Source: Unio delphinus (lineage: Eukaryota > Mollusca > Bivalvia > Unionida > Unionidae). From it: DNA of 64,000 bases. The translations under genes and the position numbers were made by a program. The stretch lies in contig JAQISU010000179.1 of NCBI GenBank assembly GCA_029339505.1, positions 9,876,501-9,940,500 on the forward strand, given 5' to 3'. The notes below the pieces were generated by a model. The model saw only the letters and a list, made by a program, of their open reading frames with translations, had not been told where the DNA came from and searched no databases. This document shows positions 1 to 12,510 of this stretch, piece by piece. How positions within the stretch are numbered: position 1 is the first letter of the stretch; every line of letters begins with the position of its first letter.

Positions 1-1436
1 ATCACATTAATATTAGGAAAATAAGGTGGCAACCTTTCACATCCAATCTTCCTGAAAAAAAGATGATTTTTTTGGGGGGGGGGCGGGGTCTGTCAATATG
101 CCGCATATGAAAGGGAAGGCACTCTTATCCATTACCTCCCCTTAAAAAAATGCTAAGGTGGCACGCTACAATTTCTTGTTTTGCATAGGGTTACATTTTT
201 AAAGAAAAAGAATTTCCATGCCTTTCCCCACTGATTATACTAACTATTTGGGGAAGAAAACTTGACTATCTAAGGTATTGTTTAGAAACCTTTCAATTCC
301 TTTTAATTTGGTGTATGATTGATGTGTGTAATACAGGTAATATACCTGACTTAAGAAATGCACCTTTAAAAAAACTGCAAGCTTCACTTGGCCATTTTCA
401 CTTCCTTGACTAAAGGTATACATTTGGATATTCAATCATTGCACTTTCTGAAATGGTATTGTTTAGTCTGACAAAATGTGTTTCTCTATTTTAAAAACTG
501 CTAAAGATAGTGTACTTTATACTAATTCAGGCTATTTTTTTAGCACAAGGAAGAAGTCATTTTAGCTAGATGTTTGCTTAGATCTTGTAGAATTTCCACA
601 AGTACTGAAAGAAATTTCAACCACAGTACATGAATACAGGTATACAGGTATACTAACATTCTCTCCACTGTGCCTGTTACAAATGTAATAAAAGCTTTAT
701 CTTACACCAGCCACATTCGCAGAAGTTCATAATATATGTATAACACCCCTGGGTTTGGCCAGGTTTAAACCATGCAATACACTGAGTATGATGTTAGTCT
801 TTGTAGGGAGCCTGGGAGGGTTTCATGATTATGTGAACAAGCATGTATTCTCCAAGAAACATAGTTTCTTTCAAAATTTGTTTTCACCATTGAATACATT
901 CCATGATCACATTAATGTTAAGAGAATAGGTAATAGGAAAGCAAAGCATCCTAAGTATGCTATCAGAGCTTTTTGAGGGAAGAATGTTTAAATTGCATTA
1001 CAAGAAGGATAACCTGTTGTCCAAACCTGAGAGCATCACAAAAGTCAGACGATCAATGACACTTATGCCCAGCTAACAAGAGAATTACTTAACTCTTAAG
1101 ATAAAAGTTCAAGATGGTTGACTACACATACCAGCCAATGGCTTCCACTATGTCATGGATCAAATTATTGTTTTGAAAAGTGATGCTTGCAGAGATAGTT
1201 CTAATTTCAAGAGAGCAAATTTCCCAAAAAGTTACAGATATGTGCACTGTAATTCCATTACATTTTTCAATGCCCTGACCTTGTGACTGGGGCATTAGTT
1301 GTAACATGTGACATGCCAACTTGTCATGATATATATTTAGACAAAGTTTCATGAAACCCTAAAAAATTGATTCATATTGATACAGGGTATTTCTTGTGGA
1401 TAATACTCAAATGTAACTCAAAGTATTTCTTTTAGT
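1..1436. other. Intronic or downstream DNA without recognisable genes
   Basis: AT-rich sequence with a G-run near 75-90. Short open frames here show no family resemblance and no exon-like splice borders. The next downstream dynein exon was searched for on the minus strand and not found. Confidence 0.6.
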
Positions 1437-2585
1437 TGTGATATACACTGTATGTAATAGTCCTGTGTGTAGGGCATGGTTTAATTACACATTATATAGC
1501 TACATTGTATTTAATAGTCCTGTTTGTAGGGCATGGTTGACTGGCATATTCGACACCCTACACTGTATGTAATAGTCCTGTGTGTAGGGCATGGTTGACT
1601 GGCATATTCAACACCCTACACTGTATGTAATAGTCCTGTGTGTAAGGCATTGTTGAATGGCACATTATATAACCTACACTGTATGTAATAGTCCTGTGTG
1701 TAGGGCATGGTTTAATTACACACTATATAGCTACATTGTATTTAATAGTCCTGTTTGTAGGGCATGGTTGACTGGCATATTCGACACCCTACACTGTATG
1801 TAATAGTCCTGTGTGTAGGGCATGGTTGACTGGCATATTCAACACCCTACACTGTATGTAATAGTCCTGTGTGTAAGGCATTGTTGAATGGCACATTATA
1901 TAACCTACACTGTATGTAATAGTCCTGTGTGTAGGGCATGGTTTAATTACACATTATATAGCTACATTGTATTTAATAGTCCTGTTTGTAGGGCATGGTT
2001 GACTGGCATATTCGACACCCTACACTGTATGTAATAGTCCTGTGTGTAGGGCATGGTTGACTGGCATATTCAACACCCTACACTGTATGTAATAGTCCTG
2101 TGTGTAAGGCATTGTTGACTGGCACATTATATAACCTACACTGTATGTAATAGTCCTGTGTGTAGGGCATGGTTTATTTACACATTATATAGCTACATTT
2201 TATTTTTAATAGTCCTGTGTGTAGGGCATGGTTGACTGGCACATTATATAACCTACACTGTATGTAATAGTCCTGTGTGTAGGGCATGGTTTATTTACAC
2301 ATTATATAGCTACATTTTATTTTTAATAGTTCTGTGTGTAGGGCGTGGTTGACTGGCACATTATATAACCTACACTGTATGTAATAGTCCTGTGTGTAGG
2401 GCATGGTTTATTTACACATTATATAGCTACATTGTATTTAATAGTCCTGTGTGTAGGGCATGATTGACTGGCACATTATACACCTACATTGTATTTAATA
2501 GTCCTGTGTGTAGGGCATGGTTTATTTACACATTATATAGCTACATTGTATTTAATAGTCCTGTGTGTAGGGCATGGTTGACTGG
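1437..2585. repeat. Minisatellite, about 58-60 bp unit, 231-bp higher-order period
   Basis: Tandem units share the core TAGTCCTGTGTGTAGGGCAT. A four-unit block repeats with a 231-bp period (block starts near 1446, 1677 and 1908), so the array grew by block duplication. It lies downstream of the last visible dynein exon. Confidence 0.9.
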
Positions 2586-2749
2586 AGATTACTGACCAAT
2601 GAGTCTCAATGACCTAACCTTTGGTATGTGGTCTTGAGCTAAACATTATTTTTGACTTGCCATTACTGTTGCCTTTGTCCTTTAGACCCAAAATTTCTTC
2701 TAAAACTATACAATGCAGTTAAGGTAATCCTTTTGAAAAAATTGCTTTA

Positions 2750-3443
2750 AACAATGGCAAACATTAAATCTGTCAATCACAAACAGTCTGACATTGGATG
2801 ACATGTGAAATCTGTCAACCATAAATGGTTTCACAATGGCAAACATTTTTAATATGTCAACCACAGACAGTTTGATAATGTCAGACATGTTAAATCTGTC
2901 ACCTCAGACAATTTGATGATGGCAGACTTGTTAAATCTGTCAACCAAAGACAGTCTGATAATGGCTGAAATGTAAAATCTGTCAACCACAGAAAGTTTGA
3001 TAATGGAAGAAATATGGCATATGTCAACCACAGACAGTCTGACTCAAGGAGACTGTTAAATCAGATATAGTTATCAAAATCAGGTTTAAAATCTGTTAAC
3101 CACAGACAGTTTGACTCAAGGAGACTGTAAGTCAGATATAGCTATCAAAATTAGGTTTAAAATCTGTCAACCACAGACAGTTTGACTCAAGGAGACTGTA
3201 AGTCAGATAAAGCTATCAAAATTAGGTTTAAAATCTGTCAACCACAGACAGTTTGACTCAAGGAGACTGTAAGTCAGATAAAGCTATCAAAATTAGGTTT
3301 AAAATCTGTCAACCACAGACAGTTTGACTCAAGGAGACTGTAAGTCAGATAAAGCTATCAAAATTAGGTTTAAAATCTGTCAACCACAGACAGTTTGACT
3401 AAAGGAGACTGTAAGTCAGATATAGCTATTAAAAGTAGGTTTA
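2750..3443. repeat. Minisatellite, diverged about 45-bp units then clean 71-bp units
   Basis: Units contain AATCTGTCAACCACAGACAG. To about 3,040 they are diverged (about 45 bp). From 3,040 on, a 71-bp unit repeats nearly perfectly (GACTCAAGG at 3113, 3184 and 3255). The array ends about 30 bp before the exon at 3474. Confidence 0.88.
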
Positions 3444-3473
3444 CACTACAGACTGATGAAAGCAGAAACTCAC

Positions 3474-3629
3474 ATTTTCTTCAAACTGGTCCGGTTTCAT
3501 TCCATGAACCATGTGCATGGCAAACATAAGTCTATCAGCCTTAAATAAGGAACGGCACACATATTCATACACCAGTTGTTGAAGTCGTCCCACCAGCAAC
3601 TTGATTCTGTTTTCTGTTCCACTTCCATC
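3474..3629 (-). CDS. DYNC2H1: Dynein-2 heavy chain, exon (most 3' visible)
   Basis: Fifty-two in-frame codons between an ACAG acceptor and a GTGAGT donor. They encode a segment with the motifs LFKADRLMFAMH and GMKPDQFEEN, characteristic of the region entering AAA6 of dynein heavy chains and closest in wording to the ciliary dynein-2 paralogue. The next exon is not visible in the window. An unrecognised alternative dynein paralogue is unlikely. Confidence 0.88.
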
Positions 3630-4325
3630 CTGTAAAAAAAAAGACACCGTCATAAAAGGGAAACCAATAACTACCAAAAGAAATTAATTATTGACATGTT
3701 GCCGAATAGTGAAAGATTAAGAGGTGAAAAAGTTGAGCATACTGAAAATAATGATTCAAACACAGTATGTCACCTGTAATGATGGCTAAAAAATATTCTG
3801 AAACAGTATCAGTGGTTAATATATATTAATAAAATATCTATATTGTCAAAACGGCATTGGTTTGGAGGGGGCATAGGTCTGGAAAAATCTGAAATCTTTA
3901 GGACTGAATGATCCCTACATTTATGTAGGTTATAATTATCATGTCATTAAAAATGTAAGCCTAGTTTTGCATCTGACATTTTGTAGTATTTGAATGGGCT
4001 GATATGTTTTATATTTCTTGGCCATGTTCATAGCAAATCCTGTCCTTACAAACACATTCAACCTTCCAACAGTAATATAATGCTAAATCTGGCGGAATTT
4101 TCAAATGAAACGAGTGACATATAAATACTCATTTCTCAAATATTACATTGTTAAATAAATAATTGTAAGCAAGAATATTTTGTAATGAATGGGATAAAAA
4201 CATGGCTATTTCAGCTCACTTTGCATGCCCAACTCGTATGCATGGTGGGTGGTGGAGAAAAAAAAAGAAAAAGTACAATTTTCATATTAATGACAGAATT
4301 CCCCAGTAGGGAAAGAAGGACTTAC

Positions 4326-4469
4326 CTGCTTGGAGTCCAAGGACCTCTGGAAAAGCCTGAGGAAAGCTGCCAGGCTGAACCTATACATGTTATTGATCTT
4401 GGCTAAGTCACTGATGACAAAATACAGAGAACTGCCATTCTCAGCCAGGGGAAGAAAAATGTTCCTTTC
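4326..4469 (-). CDS. DYNC2H1: Dynein-2 heavy chain, exon
   Basis: Forty-eight codons, phase 0 at both ends, with a CTAG acceptor and a GTAAGT donor. The product contains YFVISDLAKINNMYRFSL, the conserved segment between AAA5 and AAA6 that all dynein heavy chains carry. Confidence 0.9.
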
Positions 4470-4537
4470 CTAGGAGAATAAAAAAGCAAGAAATTTGTTC
4501 ATCTTGACAATACAAAATACACTGCACTATGATCTGA

Positions 4538-5525
4538 TGTAACTAGTCCTTACCCAAAATATGGTCTAATTTAAGTAGCCCTTACCCAAAGTATGGTTTA
4601 ATGTAAGTAGCCCTTACCCAAAGTATGGTCTGATATATAAAGCCCTTACCAAAAGCATGGTCTGATGTAACTAACCCTTACCCAAAGTATGGTATGATGT
4701 ATAAAGCCCTTACCAAAAGTATGGTATGATGTAACTAGCCCTAACCCAAAGTACGGTCAGATGTAACTAGCCTTTACCCAAAGTATGGTCTGATGTAACT
4801 AGCCCTAACCCAAAGTATGGTCTGATGTAAATAGCGCTAACCCAAAGTATGATCTGATGTATCTAGCCCCAATCCAAAGTATTGTCTGATATAACTAGCC
4901 CTTACCTAAAGTATGGCATGATTTAACTAGCCCCTATCCAAAGTATGGTCTGAAGCAACAAGCCCCTAACCCAAAGTATGGTCTGATGTAACTAGCCAAA
5001 ACCCAAAGTATGGTCTGATGTAACTAACCAAAACCCAAAGTATGGTCTGATGTAACTAGCCCTAAGCCAAAGTATGGTCTGATGTAAATAGCCCTAACCC
5101 AAAGTATGGTCTGATGTAACTAGCCAAAACCCAAAGTATGGTCTGATGTAACTAGCCCTAAGCCAAAGTATGGTCTGATGTAAATAGCCCTAACCTAAAG
5201 TATGGTCTGATGTAAATAGCCCTAACCCAAAGTATGGTCTGATGTAAATAGCCCTAACCCAAAGTATGGTCTGATGTAAATAGCCCTAACCCAAAGTATG
5301 GTCTGATGTAACTAGCCCTAACCCAAAGTATGGTCTGATGTAAATAGCCCTAACCCAAAGTATGGTCTGATGTAAATAGCCCTAACCCAAAGTATGGTCT
5401 GATGTAACTAGCCAAAACCCAAAGTATGGTCTGATGTAAATAGCCCTAACCCAAAGTATGGTCTGATGTAAATAGCCCTAACCCAAAGAATGGTCTGATG
5501 TAACTAGCCAAAACCCAAAGTATAC
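4538..5525. repeat. Minisatellite, 32-bp unit
   Basis: About thirty tandem units around CCCAAAGTATGGTCTGATGT, with alternating AACTAGCC and AATAGCCC ends. It fills most of the intron between two dynein exons. Confidence 0.92.
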
Positions 5526-6019
5526 TCATTACCACTATGACAGTCTATTGTTTATTTCAGCTTCAAAGGCAGCCACTGTTATCAGATTGTAAAGCAATGT
5601 AAGAATGGTATATATAATTAATAAAATATCACACAAATTTACTCTGCTCTACATTATCTCATGTGCATTCCGGTTCATTAGTTATTGATGTTAAAGACAG
5701 CTGATTAAAAAAAGTGAAATATTCTTAACACAGATATTTTTTTAAAGTCAGAAATAGAACAGAGAATTAAAGACAAAGAAATAAGATTTTATTCTTCCTT
5801 TTTCTGTTTCTATTGTGGTATAAGCAGTTAATTACTGAATCAGATAGCTTACATAATAGTGTGGTGCTATCTGCTGTGTAATATGGCAACTGACAGTTTA
5901 TACCATAAGAAATGCAGAAAAAAGGGAATTAAACTCTGATATGTTGGAGATGACATGAAGACAAAGAAATCCTGAGGAAAGGTTTAAACTAGTCTTCTGC
6001 TTGGCTTAAGTCAAATGAT
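5526..6019. other. Intron, nothing recognisable
   Basis: AT-rich unique sequence between two minisatellites. No exon borders, transposon ends or RNA genes were seen. Confidence 0.6.
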
Positions 6020-7152
6020 GTCCTTGATTGGTATTTCCTTGTCTTGGTTAATCTCACAGAAAGTCCCTTGTCTGGGACTTCATTATCCATTTCATTGGTT
6101 TCCTTGTCTTGGTCAGCCCCACAGAAAGTCCCCTGATTGGGATTTCCTTAACTTGATCAACTCCACAGAAAGTCCCTTGAAAGGGTTTTCCTTGCCTGGG
6201 TCAGCCCCACAGAAAGTCCCAGACTGGGATTTTCCTGTCTTTGTTAACCCAACTGAAAGTCCCTTGATAGGATTTTCTTGTCTTTGTCAACCCCACAGAA
6301 AGTCCCTTAAGTCTTTCTTGCCTTAGTCAACCCCACAGAAAGTAACTTAAGTGGTAAATCCTTGCCTTAGTCAACCCCACAAAAAGTAACATGAGTGGCA
6401 TTTACTTGCCTTAGCCAACCCCACAGAAAGTCCCTTAAGTAGCATTTCCTTGCCTTAGTCAATCCCACAGAGAGTAACTTGAGTGGCATTTACTTGCCTT
6501 AGCCAACCCCACAGAAAGTCCCTTAAGTAGCATTTTCTTGCCTTAGTCAATCCCACAGAGAGTAACTTGAGTGGCATTTACTTGCCTTAGCCAACCCCAC
6601 AGAAAGTCCCTTAAGTAGCATTTCCTTGCCTTAGTCAATCCCACAGAGAGTAACTTGAGTGGCATTTACTTGCCTTAGTCAACCCCACAGAAAGTCCCTT
6701 AAGTAGCATTTCCTTGCCTTAGTCAATCCCACAGAGAGTAACTTGAGTGGCATTTACTTGCCTTAGCCAACCCCACAGAAAGTCCCTTAAGTAGCATTTC
6801 CTTGCCTTAGTCAGTCCCACAGAGAGTAACTTGAGTGGCATTTACTTGCCTTAGTCAACCCCACAGAAAGTCCCTTAAGTAGCATTTCCTTGCCTTAGTC
6901 AATCCCACAGAGAGTAACTTGAGTGGCATTTACTTGCCTTAGTCAACCCCACAGAAAGTCCCTTAAGTAGCATTTCCTTGCCTTAGTCAATCCCACATAG
7001 AGTAACTTGAGTGGCATTTACTTGCCTTAGTCAACCCTACAAAAAGTAACTTGAGTGGCATTTCCTTGCCTTAGCCAACCCCACAGAAAGTCCCTTAAAT
7101 AGCATTTCCTTGCCTTAGTCAACCCCACAGAGTCCCTTAAGTAGCATTTCCT
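6020..7152. repeat. Minisatellite, 44-bp unit, 88-bp dimer period
   Basis: Units contain TTGCCTTAGTCAACCCCACA. Two unit types, ending in CCCTTAAGTAGCATTTC or AACTTGAGTGGCATTTA, alternate to give an 88-bp dimer in the right half; the left end is diverged. Confidence 0.92.
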
Positions 7153-7359
7153 TTATAATGAATATTTTTGTGTGTGTGAGCTGTACAAATGATGCACCCA
7201 TTTGTTCATAACCTACTCATTTTTGTCAGGAATGTGAGAAAAATAATCCTTTCTATGCATTTGTGTCAGATAGTATTCTCTTTATCACATGTGCATATGA
7301 AGGATTATCTTAATCTCACTGCCAGTTAGCTCATAAATTTCTACTTAGTGAATCCTTAC

Positions 7360-7494
7360 TTTATCAAGTGATTGCTGTAGTCTGACGGACTCTGTTAGGG
7401 ACTCTGCAATGGTAATGCTGCTAGCCTTGGTCTTGTTTAATGAGTCCAGAAGTTCCTTGTTTTCCAGGATGTTGCCCTTGGCACTGGCAAGTTC
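7360..7494 (-). CDS. DYNC2H1: Dynein-2 heavy chain, exon
   Basis: Forty-five codons between a TGCAG acceptor and a GTAAGG donor. They encode the strongly conserved GNILENKELLDSLNKTK stretch of the helical linker after AAA5. Phase 0 at both ends fits the neighbouring exons. Confidence 0.92.
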
Positions 7495-8094
7495 CTGCAG
7501 TGAATCAAAATTTGTGACTTGGTTAATCCTATGCTCATCATACTACAAGTTCTGACAAAACAATATACGATGGATTCTTGATGGCTCAGATGTTGATATA
7601 AACTGGCCTGTATGGTTCGGAAATTAAAGAACATGAAGGAAACCATATCATAAAATGTATAATAAAATTAATTTAACACTGGTAGTCTGGGTTTCAAAAA
7701 TAGATGGTTCTAAATGAGCCATTTTACTTGACGCTATTTTAGTTTCTTGCTGTTGCCATTGAAAAAAAAAATCACCAATGGTAAATTATCTACCCTTGTA
7801 CTTGCTATTACGTAGAGAGATAACCCAGGCAGAAGTGCTAACCCAGACATAATGCCAATGCTATACATTTACATTCAAAACTTTAGGTATAAGATGGGGC
7901 TTATAGCAGGTCTGGTCTTACACACGAATGTTAAGTCAGATTTACTGGAAATGATTTGATTTTATTCTCACTGGATCAAAGGTAATTTTAAGTTGTGGGT
8001 TACATAAGAATCAAACTTTTAAAAAGGCCTGAGAAAGCTCGCTGATTTGGCTTTAAATGACATTGAAACATGGTTGCTAATTACCTGTAGAAGA

Positions 8095-8214
8095 GATTCC
8101 TCCAGTTTTGCTAGCTCTATCTTGAGGTCCTCTTCTTGCTTCAGCAATGTCGTCTTCTTCTCTTCTAATTCTGGCTTCTCATGTTGTATAGTGGCAGCAA
8201 GAAGCTACAACAAA
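8095..8214 (-). CDS. DYNC2H1: Dynein-2 heavy chain, exon
   Basis: Forty codons with a TGTAG acceptor and a GTAATT donor. The product includes HEKPELEEKKTTLLKQEEDL and ends LAKLEESLLQ, a classic dynein heavy chain helix that follows AAA5. Confidence 0.93.
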
Positions 8215-8544
8215 ACAAATAATATTCCATGTACTTTTCAAATGCAATTCATTATGTGGTTTCCTAAAAATGATTTAATGTATGGCATGACTGAGCCACA
8301 TTAAAAATGTAGCAAAAAGAAGCTTTCTGTTCCTTCATTAAATTGTAATATCATTAAAAGCAGAATACAAACACAAAACATACTGACAAATTATTTATAT
8401 TCAGCAGTGACTTTAACTAGTTGACACATCTAACTTTTGATGAATGATTGTGTAGTCCAAACATTTGCAATGTGTGATTAGGAATTTTTAAAGTAGCTTT
8501 AACATTTTTTTCAGTAATATTACCACAGTGTCTGCAGTGTGGCA

Positions 8545-8805
8545 GTTAATAATGATATCTAGCACTGAAGCATCATGCCACAGACATGTAGCATCATGTC
8601 CCACCTAGTCACATTAAACGAAAAACCAGGCCGACCAGTCCTAACTCAGACCTCTTAATGCTGAGTTCCTAGTGTGGCAGCTGTTAGCACCATGTTTTGT
8701 AAGTCTTTGGTATGATTCTGCTAGGGATCAAACCCACAACCTCCCACTTTCGAGGTGGAGGCTATAACCACTAGGCCACCGGAGAGGATAATTCTGCAAT
8801 GAGCC
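8545..8805 (-). mobile_element. tRNA-derived SINE, copy 1
   Basis: Read on the minus strand, it starts near 8800 with an A-box-like GGCCTAGTGGTTATAGCC and a B-box-like GGGTTTGATCC, then a body and a tail with GTGGCATGATGC. A second copy with the same body lies at 25,225-25,495. Both are in dynein introns in the same orientation. The tRNA-like head is not a functional tRNA. Confidence 0.75.
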
Positions 8806-9510
8806 TGATGATTGCAGAATCAGAGTGCCATATCACTCTCATATTCTGTGTTTATGTGTCATTTTTCTTATCTGACATATTCAGCTGCTCAATTCTTTAA
8901 TGATATTTCACAGACTGTATCATCGAAATGGCACTCAAAAGGCCCAAGCTAGGTCTCTACATAAATAATGGCATTCAAAAGGCTCAAGTGTCAGTGTTCT
9001 GTTAATTACCAGGTACCTTGTTGCTAAGAAATTGTACATCATGAATTGCAGAACTTTTGTAATTTCACAAAAGAAAACAAAACTTTCTGAAAACATAACA
9101 ACTCTGCTGTAAAGTGAAACTCTAAGTCATTGATGACAAATAACATCTAACAGATTTGCCTAGTACATCCCATCTTATTGGAGGGTCAATAAGAAATTAG
9201 CTCTCTGCATCCCTTAAAAGCAGCACGGAGGAAAGATGTGAATTTATAGCTGAGTTATATGTATCATGAAATTGGCTTTAGAAATTAGAATCATATATTT
9301 AATTAAAAAAAGATTGTACATTGTTTTAACTAATAAAATGAATACCAACAAATGTATAAGTAACTATTAAGGTCTTCAAAGGTAGGATATTGTCAAAAAT
9401 CCAAGCCTCTGAATAACAATATCACATGCTTAAATATCCAGCTGTTTATTATCAATTTGATTGTTGCAAATTTGTTCTTGAACAGATAGATGTCAAAATA
9501 TACTGCATAC
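8806..9510. other. Intron, nothing recognisable
   Basis: Unique AT-rich sequence between the SINE and the next exon. No other structure was detected by eye. Confidence 0.55.
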
Positions 9511-9674
9511 CTGTCCTGTGAGACCAGCCTTGGTAGTTGTAAAGTTAACCTCAGTGATGATAGATGCTGCATCTGGGGGAATTTCAGGTGCAGGGTTACG
9601 TGTTGTTAGAAATAGGCGGAATTCCTGATTGTAGTCAATTGTCTTTTCTCCTATCTGAACCACATACCGTGGAC
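9511..9674 (-). CDS. DYNC2H1: Dynein-2 heavy chain, exon (AAA5)
   Basis: This 164-bp exon starts with two bases completing a Gly codon split by the intron, then 54 codons. It encodes DYNQEFRLFLTTRNP and EVNFTTTKAGLTGQ, the sensor-like part of the AAA5 module that every dynein heavy chain carries. The acceptor is CACAG and the donor GTATGC. Confidence 0.95.
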
Positions 9675-9779
9675 CTGTGACATGAAAAAATGGACTTGTT
9701 GGTCAGAGGGTTAAATTCTGTAGCAATCAAGTTCATTGATTTATCTTAAAAAATAAGAGCAGCTTCTGTTGATAGATCT

Positions 9780-9890
9780 TTTGACCACTGTATGGTGATG
9801 CATAGACTGTTATCACTCTGTGGTGACACATAGACTGTTATCATTCTATGGTAAAACATAGACTGTAATCATTGTATGGTGTAGATATTT
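9780..9890. repeat. Short minisatellite, about 27-bp unit (family shared with 11,280 and 15,775)
   Basis: Three to four diverged units around TATGGTGACACATAGACTGT. The same unit occurs on both sides of the LINE relic at 11,280 and 15,775-15,950, so it is a dispersed or split array. Confidence 0.7.
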
Positions 9891-10049
9891 ATACCATGAT
9901 AAACTCAGAAAAATGACCTTCAACTCTAATAATTGCAATTCTTTATAAGTTATTTAAAATATTTTTATTGTTTTTCTTAAAAAATATTTCATATTAGTTT
10001 TAGAACTTTATTTGAGTGTACAAGTTCTTGTTGAGGGCAACTGCCACAT

Positions 10050-10425
10050 AGCTATTTAAAGAACAGTGGATTCTAAATCTGCCACATAGCTATTTTGCAG
10101 AACAGGGGATTCTCCATCTGCTACATAGCTATTTACAGAACAGCGGAGTCTCCATCTGTCACAGCTATTTACAGAACAGTAAATTCTTCATCTGCTACAT
10201 AGCTTTTTACAGAACAGCAGATTCTTCATCTGCTACACAGCTATTTACAGAACAGGGGATTCTCCATTTGCCACATAGCTATTTACAGAACAGGGAATTC
10301 TCCATCTGCCACATAGCTATTTACAGAACTGGGGATTCTCCATCTGCTACATAGCTATTTACAGAACAGGAGATTCTCCATCTGCTACATAGCTATTTAC
10401 AGAACAGGGGATTCTCCATCTGCAA
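10050..10425. repeat. Minisatellite, 38-bp unit
   Basis: About ten tandem units around ACATAGCTATTTACAGAACA followed by GGGGATTCTCCATCTGC. Confidence 0.9.
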
Positions 10426-10429
10426 TGTA

Positions 10430-11275
10430 ATAGCAATGTCAGCATCAAACAAATAATTCTGCCAATGGTAGGTGATATCAGGTTTTAAACATTCCACTGC
10501 ATAGTCTTAATATTTCATCAAAACTGGCACATGTGATCTGGGTAGCTCAATATTCAAAGCAAAGTATGTGTTGTTTTGTTTGACATAGTAATGAATCTTA
10601 AATTTGATGCTTTCATTAGTTAATTGTGACTTCACTGAATCATTATCGGTAAGACATGTTAGTAACCAATTTTATTTTTTTAACATCTAGTTTGGTGTTA
10701 ATAATAGTTTAGGCTACCTACAGCTGAAATTAAGACTGATAGTAAATGGTTTATAAGTAATAGAGGTCATTTAGTTAAACAGTGCAAGACATCAACCATG
10801 ACAGTTATGATGGGAGAATAGTGGGCTATTTGCCAACACAACCCCACAACATAACTATTAGGGTTGGTGTCTTATTATGGGACTGTGAATCCAATTATTA
10901 TAATGTTAGTCTCTGAACCCCCCTCTTCCCTATTCCCTTATTTACCTAGAGTTTTAAATTCATTTGCAATAAGCTGAAGTGAATGTGCTGTACAAGATAG
11001 ACCCAATGTTATTCTTGGCAGATTTTGAGTATCCCAGCTTTTTCAATCTAATCAAAGGAAGAATTATTTATCTTCCAAAAATCTACCAAGATTTGTTATT
11101 TGATTCTGTCAAATTAATTTTTAAACTTTTCTAAATAAAATATAACCCATATTTGTTTTGTTTTAAAAGCAAGCAGTGTGTATGCCTTCTGATTCAGTGT
11201 TTATGTTAGTTTCTTTGCAAGTAACTCTATAGAAGTTAGTATAAAGTAGTTCTCTGTACAGTTTATACAGAAATA
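10430..11275. other. Intron, nothing recognisable
   Basis: Unique AT-rich sequence with no exon borders or repeat structure noticed. Confidence 0.55.
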
Positions 11276-11324
11276 CTTTCACTGTATGGTGACAGACAGA
11301 TTGTTATCACTGTATTGTGACGCA

Positions 11325-11325
11325 C

Positions 11326-11381
<56 letters not shown>

Positions 11382-11403
11382 CAACAGTAATAACAACAAC
11401 AAC

Positions 11404-11460
<57 letters not shown>
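11325..11460. repeat. (AAT)n microsatellite
   Basis: About 45 near-perfect trinucleotide repeats with a small interruption of ACA triplets. It forms the 3' tail of the minus-strand LINE. Confidence 0.95.
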
Positions 11461-11464
<4 letters not shown>

Positions 11465-12510
11465 TAATAATGAGGAGTTTGTATAGCACCTAATCTTTAG
11501 AAGCTCTTCTCTTTACAACATAAGTAAAGATATGACTACAAAAAAAACACCACGAAATTTGAAAACATACTGAAAATATTTAAGGTAGGAAACATTACAA
11601 AATCTTTAAGTTTGTTCTTGCAGTTCAAAAAGGTGAGTTTTAAGAGCACTCTTGAATGGGATCAGTGTCTTTGTGTCTAATTTCAATGGGTAATTTGCTT
11701 CATATTGCTGGGGCTTGGTATGCAAAAAAACATTGTCCATATGACTGTTTTCGTAGTGGGAATAATGAGTATATGATTGTCAGAAGAGGAGCATAAGTAT
11801 CTTGCTAGTGTGTACACATGGGTGAGGCTATATGGTTATGTTGGACTGGAGTCCGTCAGTGAAATGTAGCACATAGAACAAATTTTGTATTTGAATCTGG
11901 ATCGAATGGATAGTCAGTGTAGGGTACAGATCAATGGGGAGGTGTGCTCTGGTTGTGGTACTCAAAGGATGACTGCAGGAGCCATGTTTTGAACTTTTTG
12001 AAGTTTCTGGAGTAGATATTGAGATGAACCAGAGAGACTTGAGTTACAATAGTCGTCTTGAAAGTACTTATGAACACAGAAGTGTTTTAGTGGCATCAGC
12101 TGAAAGATATTTGCGAATGGAGCCGACGTGTCTCAGCTCAAGATATGTAACCTTGAATATGTTCATGACATGTTGGCGCAATGTGAGAGTACTGTACAGA
12201 GTAACACCTAGGTTTCATACTGACTGCATGAATTTAATGTTGTGTTGCTGATATTTATAGTTTGAGGTAAAAGATGTGAATGAGAGTCTTTGTTCTGTAA
12301 TCAGATGGCCTTAGTTTTATCAACATTCATCTGCAGCTTGTCATCCATGATATTACATCAGAAATGCACCTCTCTGCTCCTTGGATGGTAGCATCAACTT
12401 CAGCTGGGTGGCTAGATTTGTATATTTGAGTGTCATCAGCGTACAATTGGTGAGACACTGGATGATGATCTATAATACTTGAGAGCAGCTGAGTGTACAG
12501 AATTGACCTT
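11325..12510 (-). mobile_element. LINE relic, 3' part, with (TAA)n tail
   Basis: On the minus strand this holds the end of a non-LTR retrotransposon reverse transcriptase, including the catalytic YADDTQIY box near 12,430, then a 3' untranslated region ending in a long TAA/ATT microsatellite (11,327-11,460). Its 5' continuation is at 14,140-15,775; the two were separated by a later insertion. A second copy of the 3' end lies at 18,985-19,375 on the plus strand. Family level (CR1/L2/Jockey-like) is an inference. The reading frame is broken. Confidence 0.75.

Noticed and set aside
1122..1352. 76-codon minus-strand frame as a possible next dynein exon
   Set aside because: Sequence does not match the expected AAA6 region and lacks splice borders in phase with the exon at 3,474.
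11307..11489. Poly-leucine open frame
   Set aside because: Translation of the (TAA)n microsatellite that forms the LINE tail.
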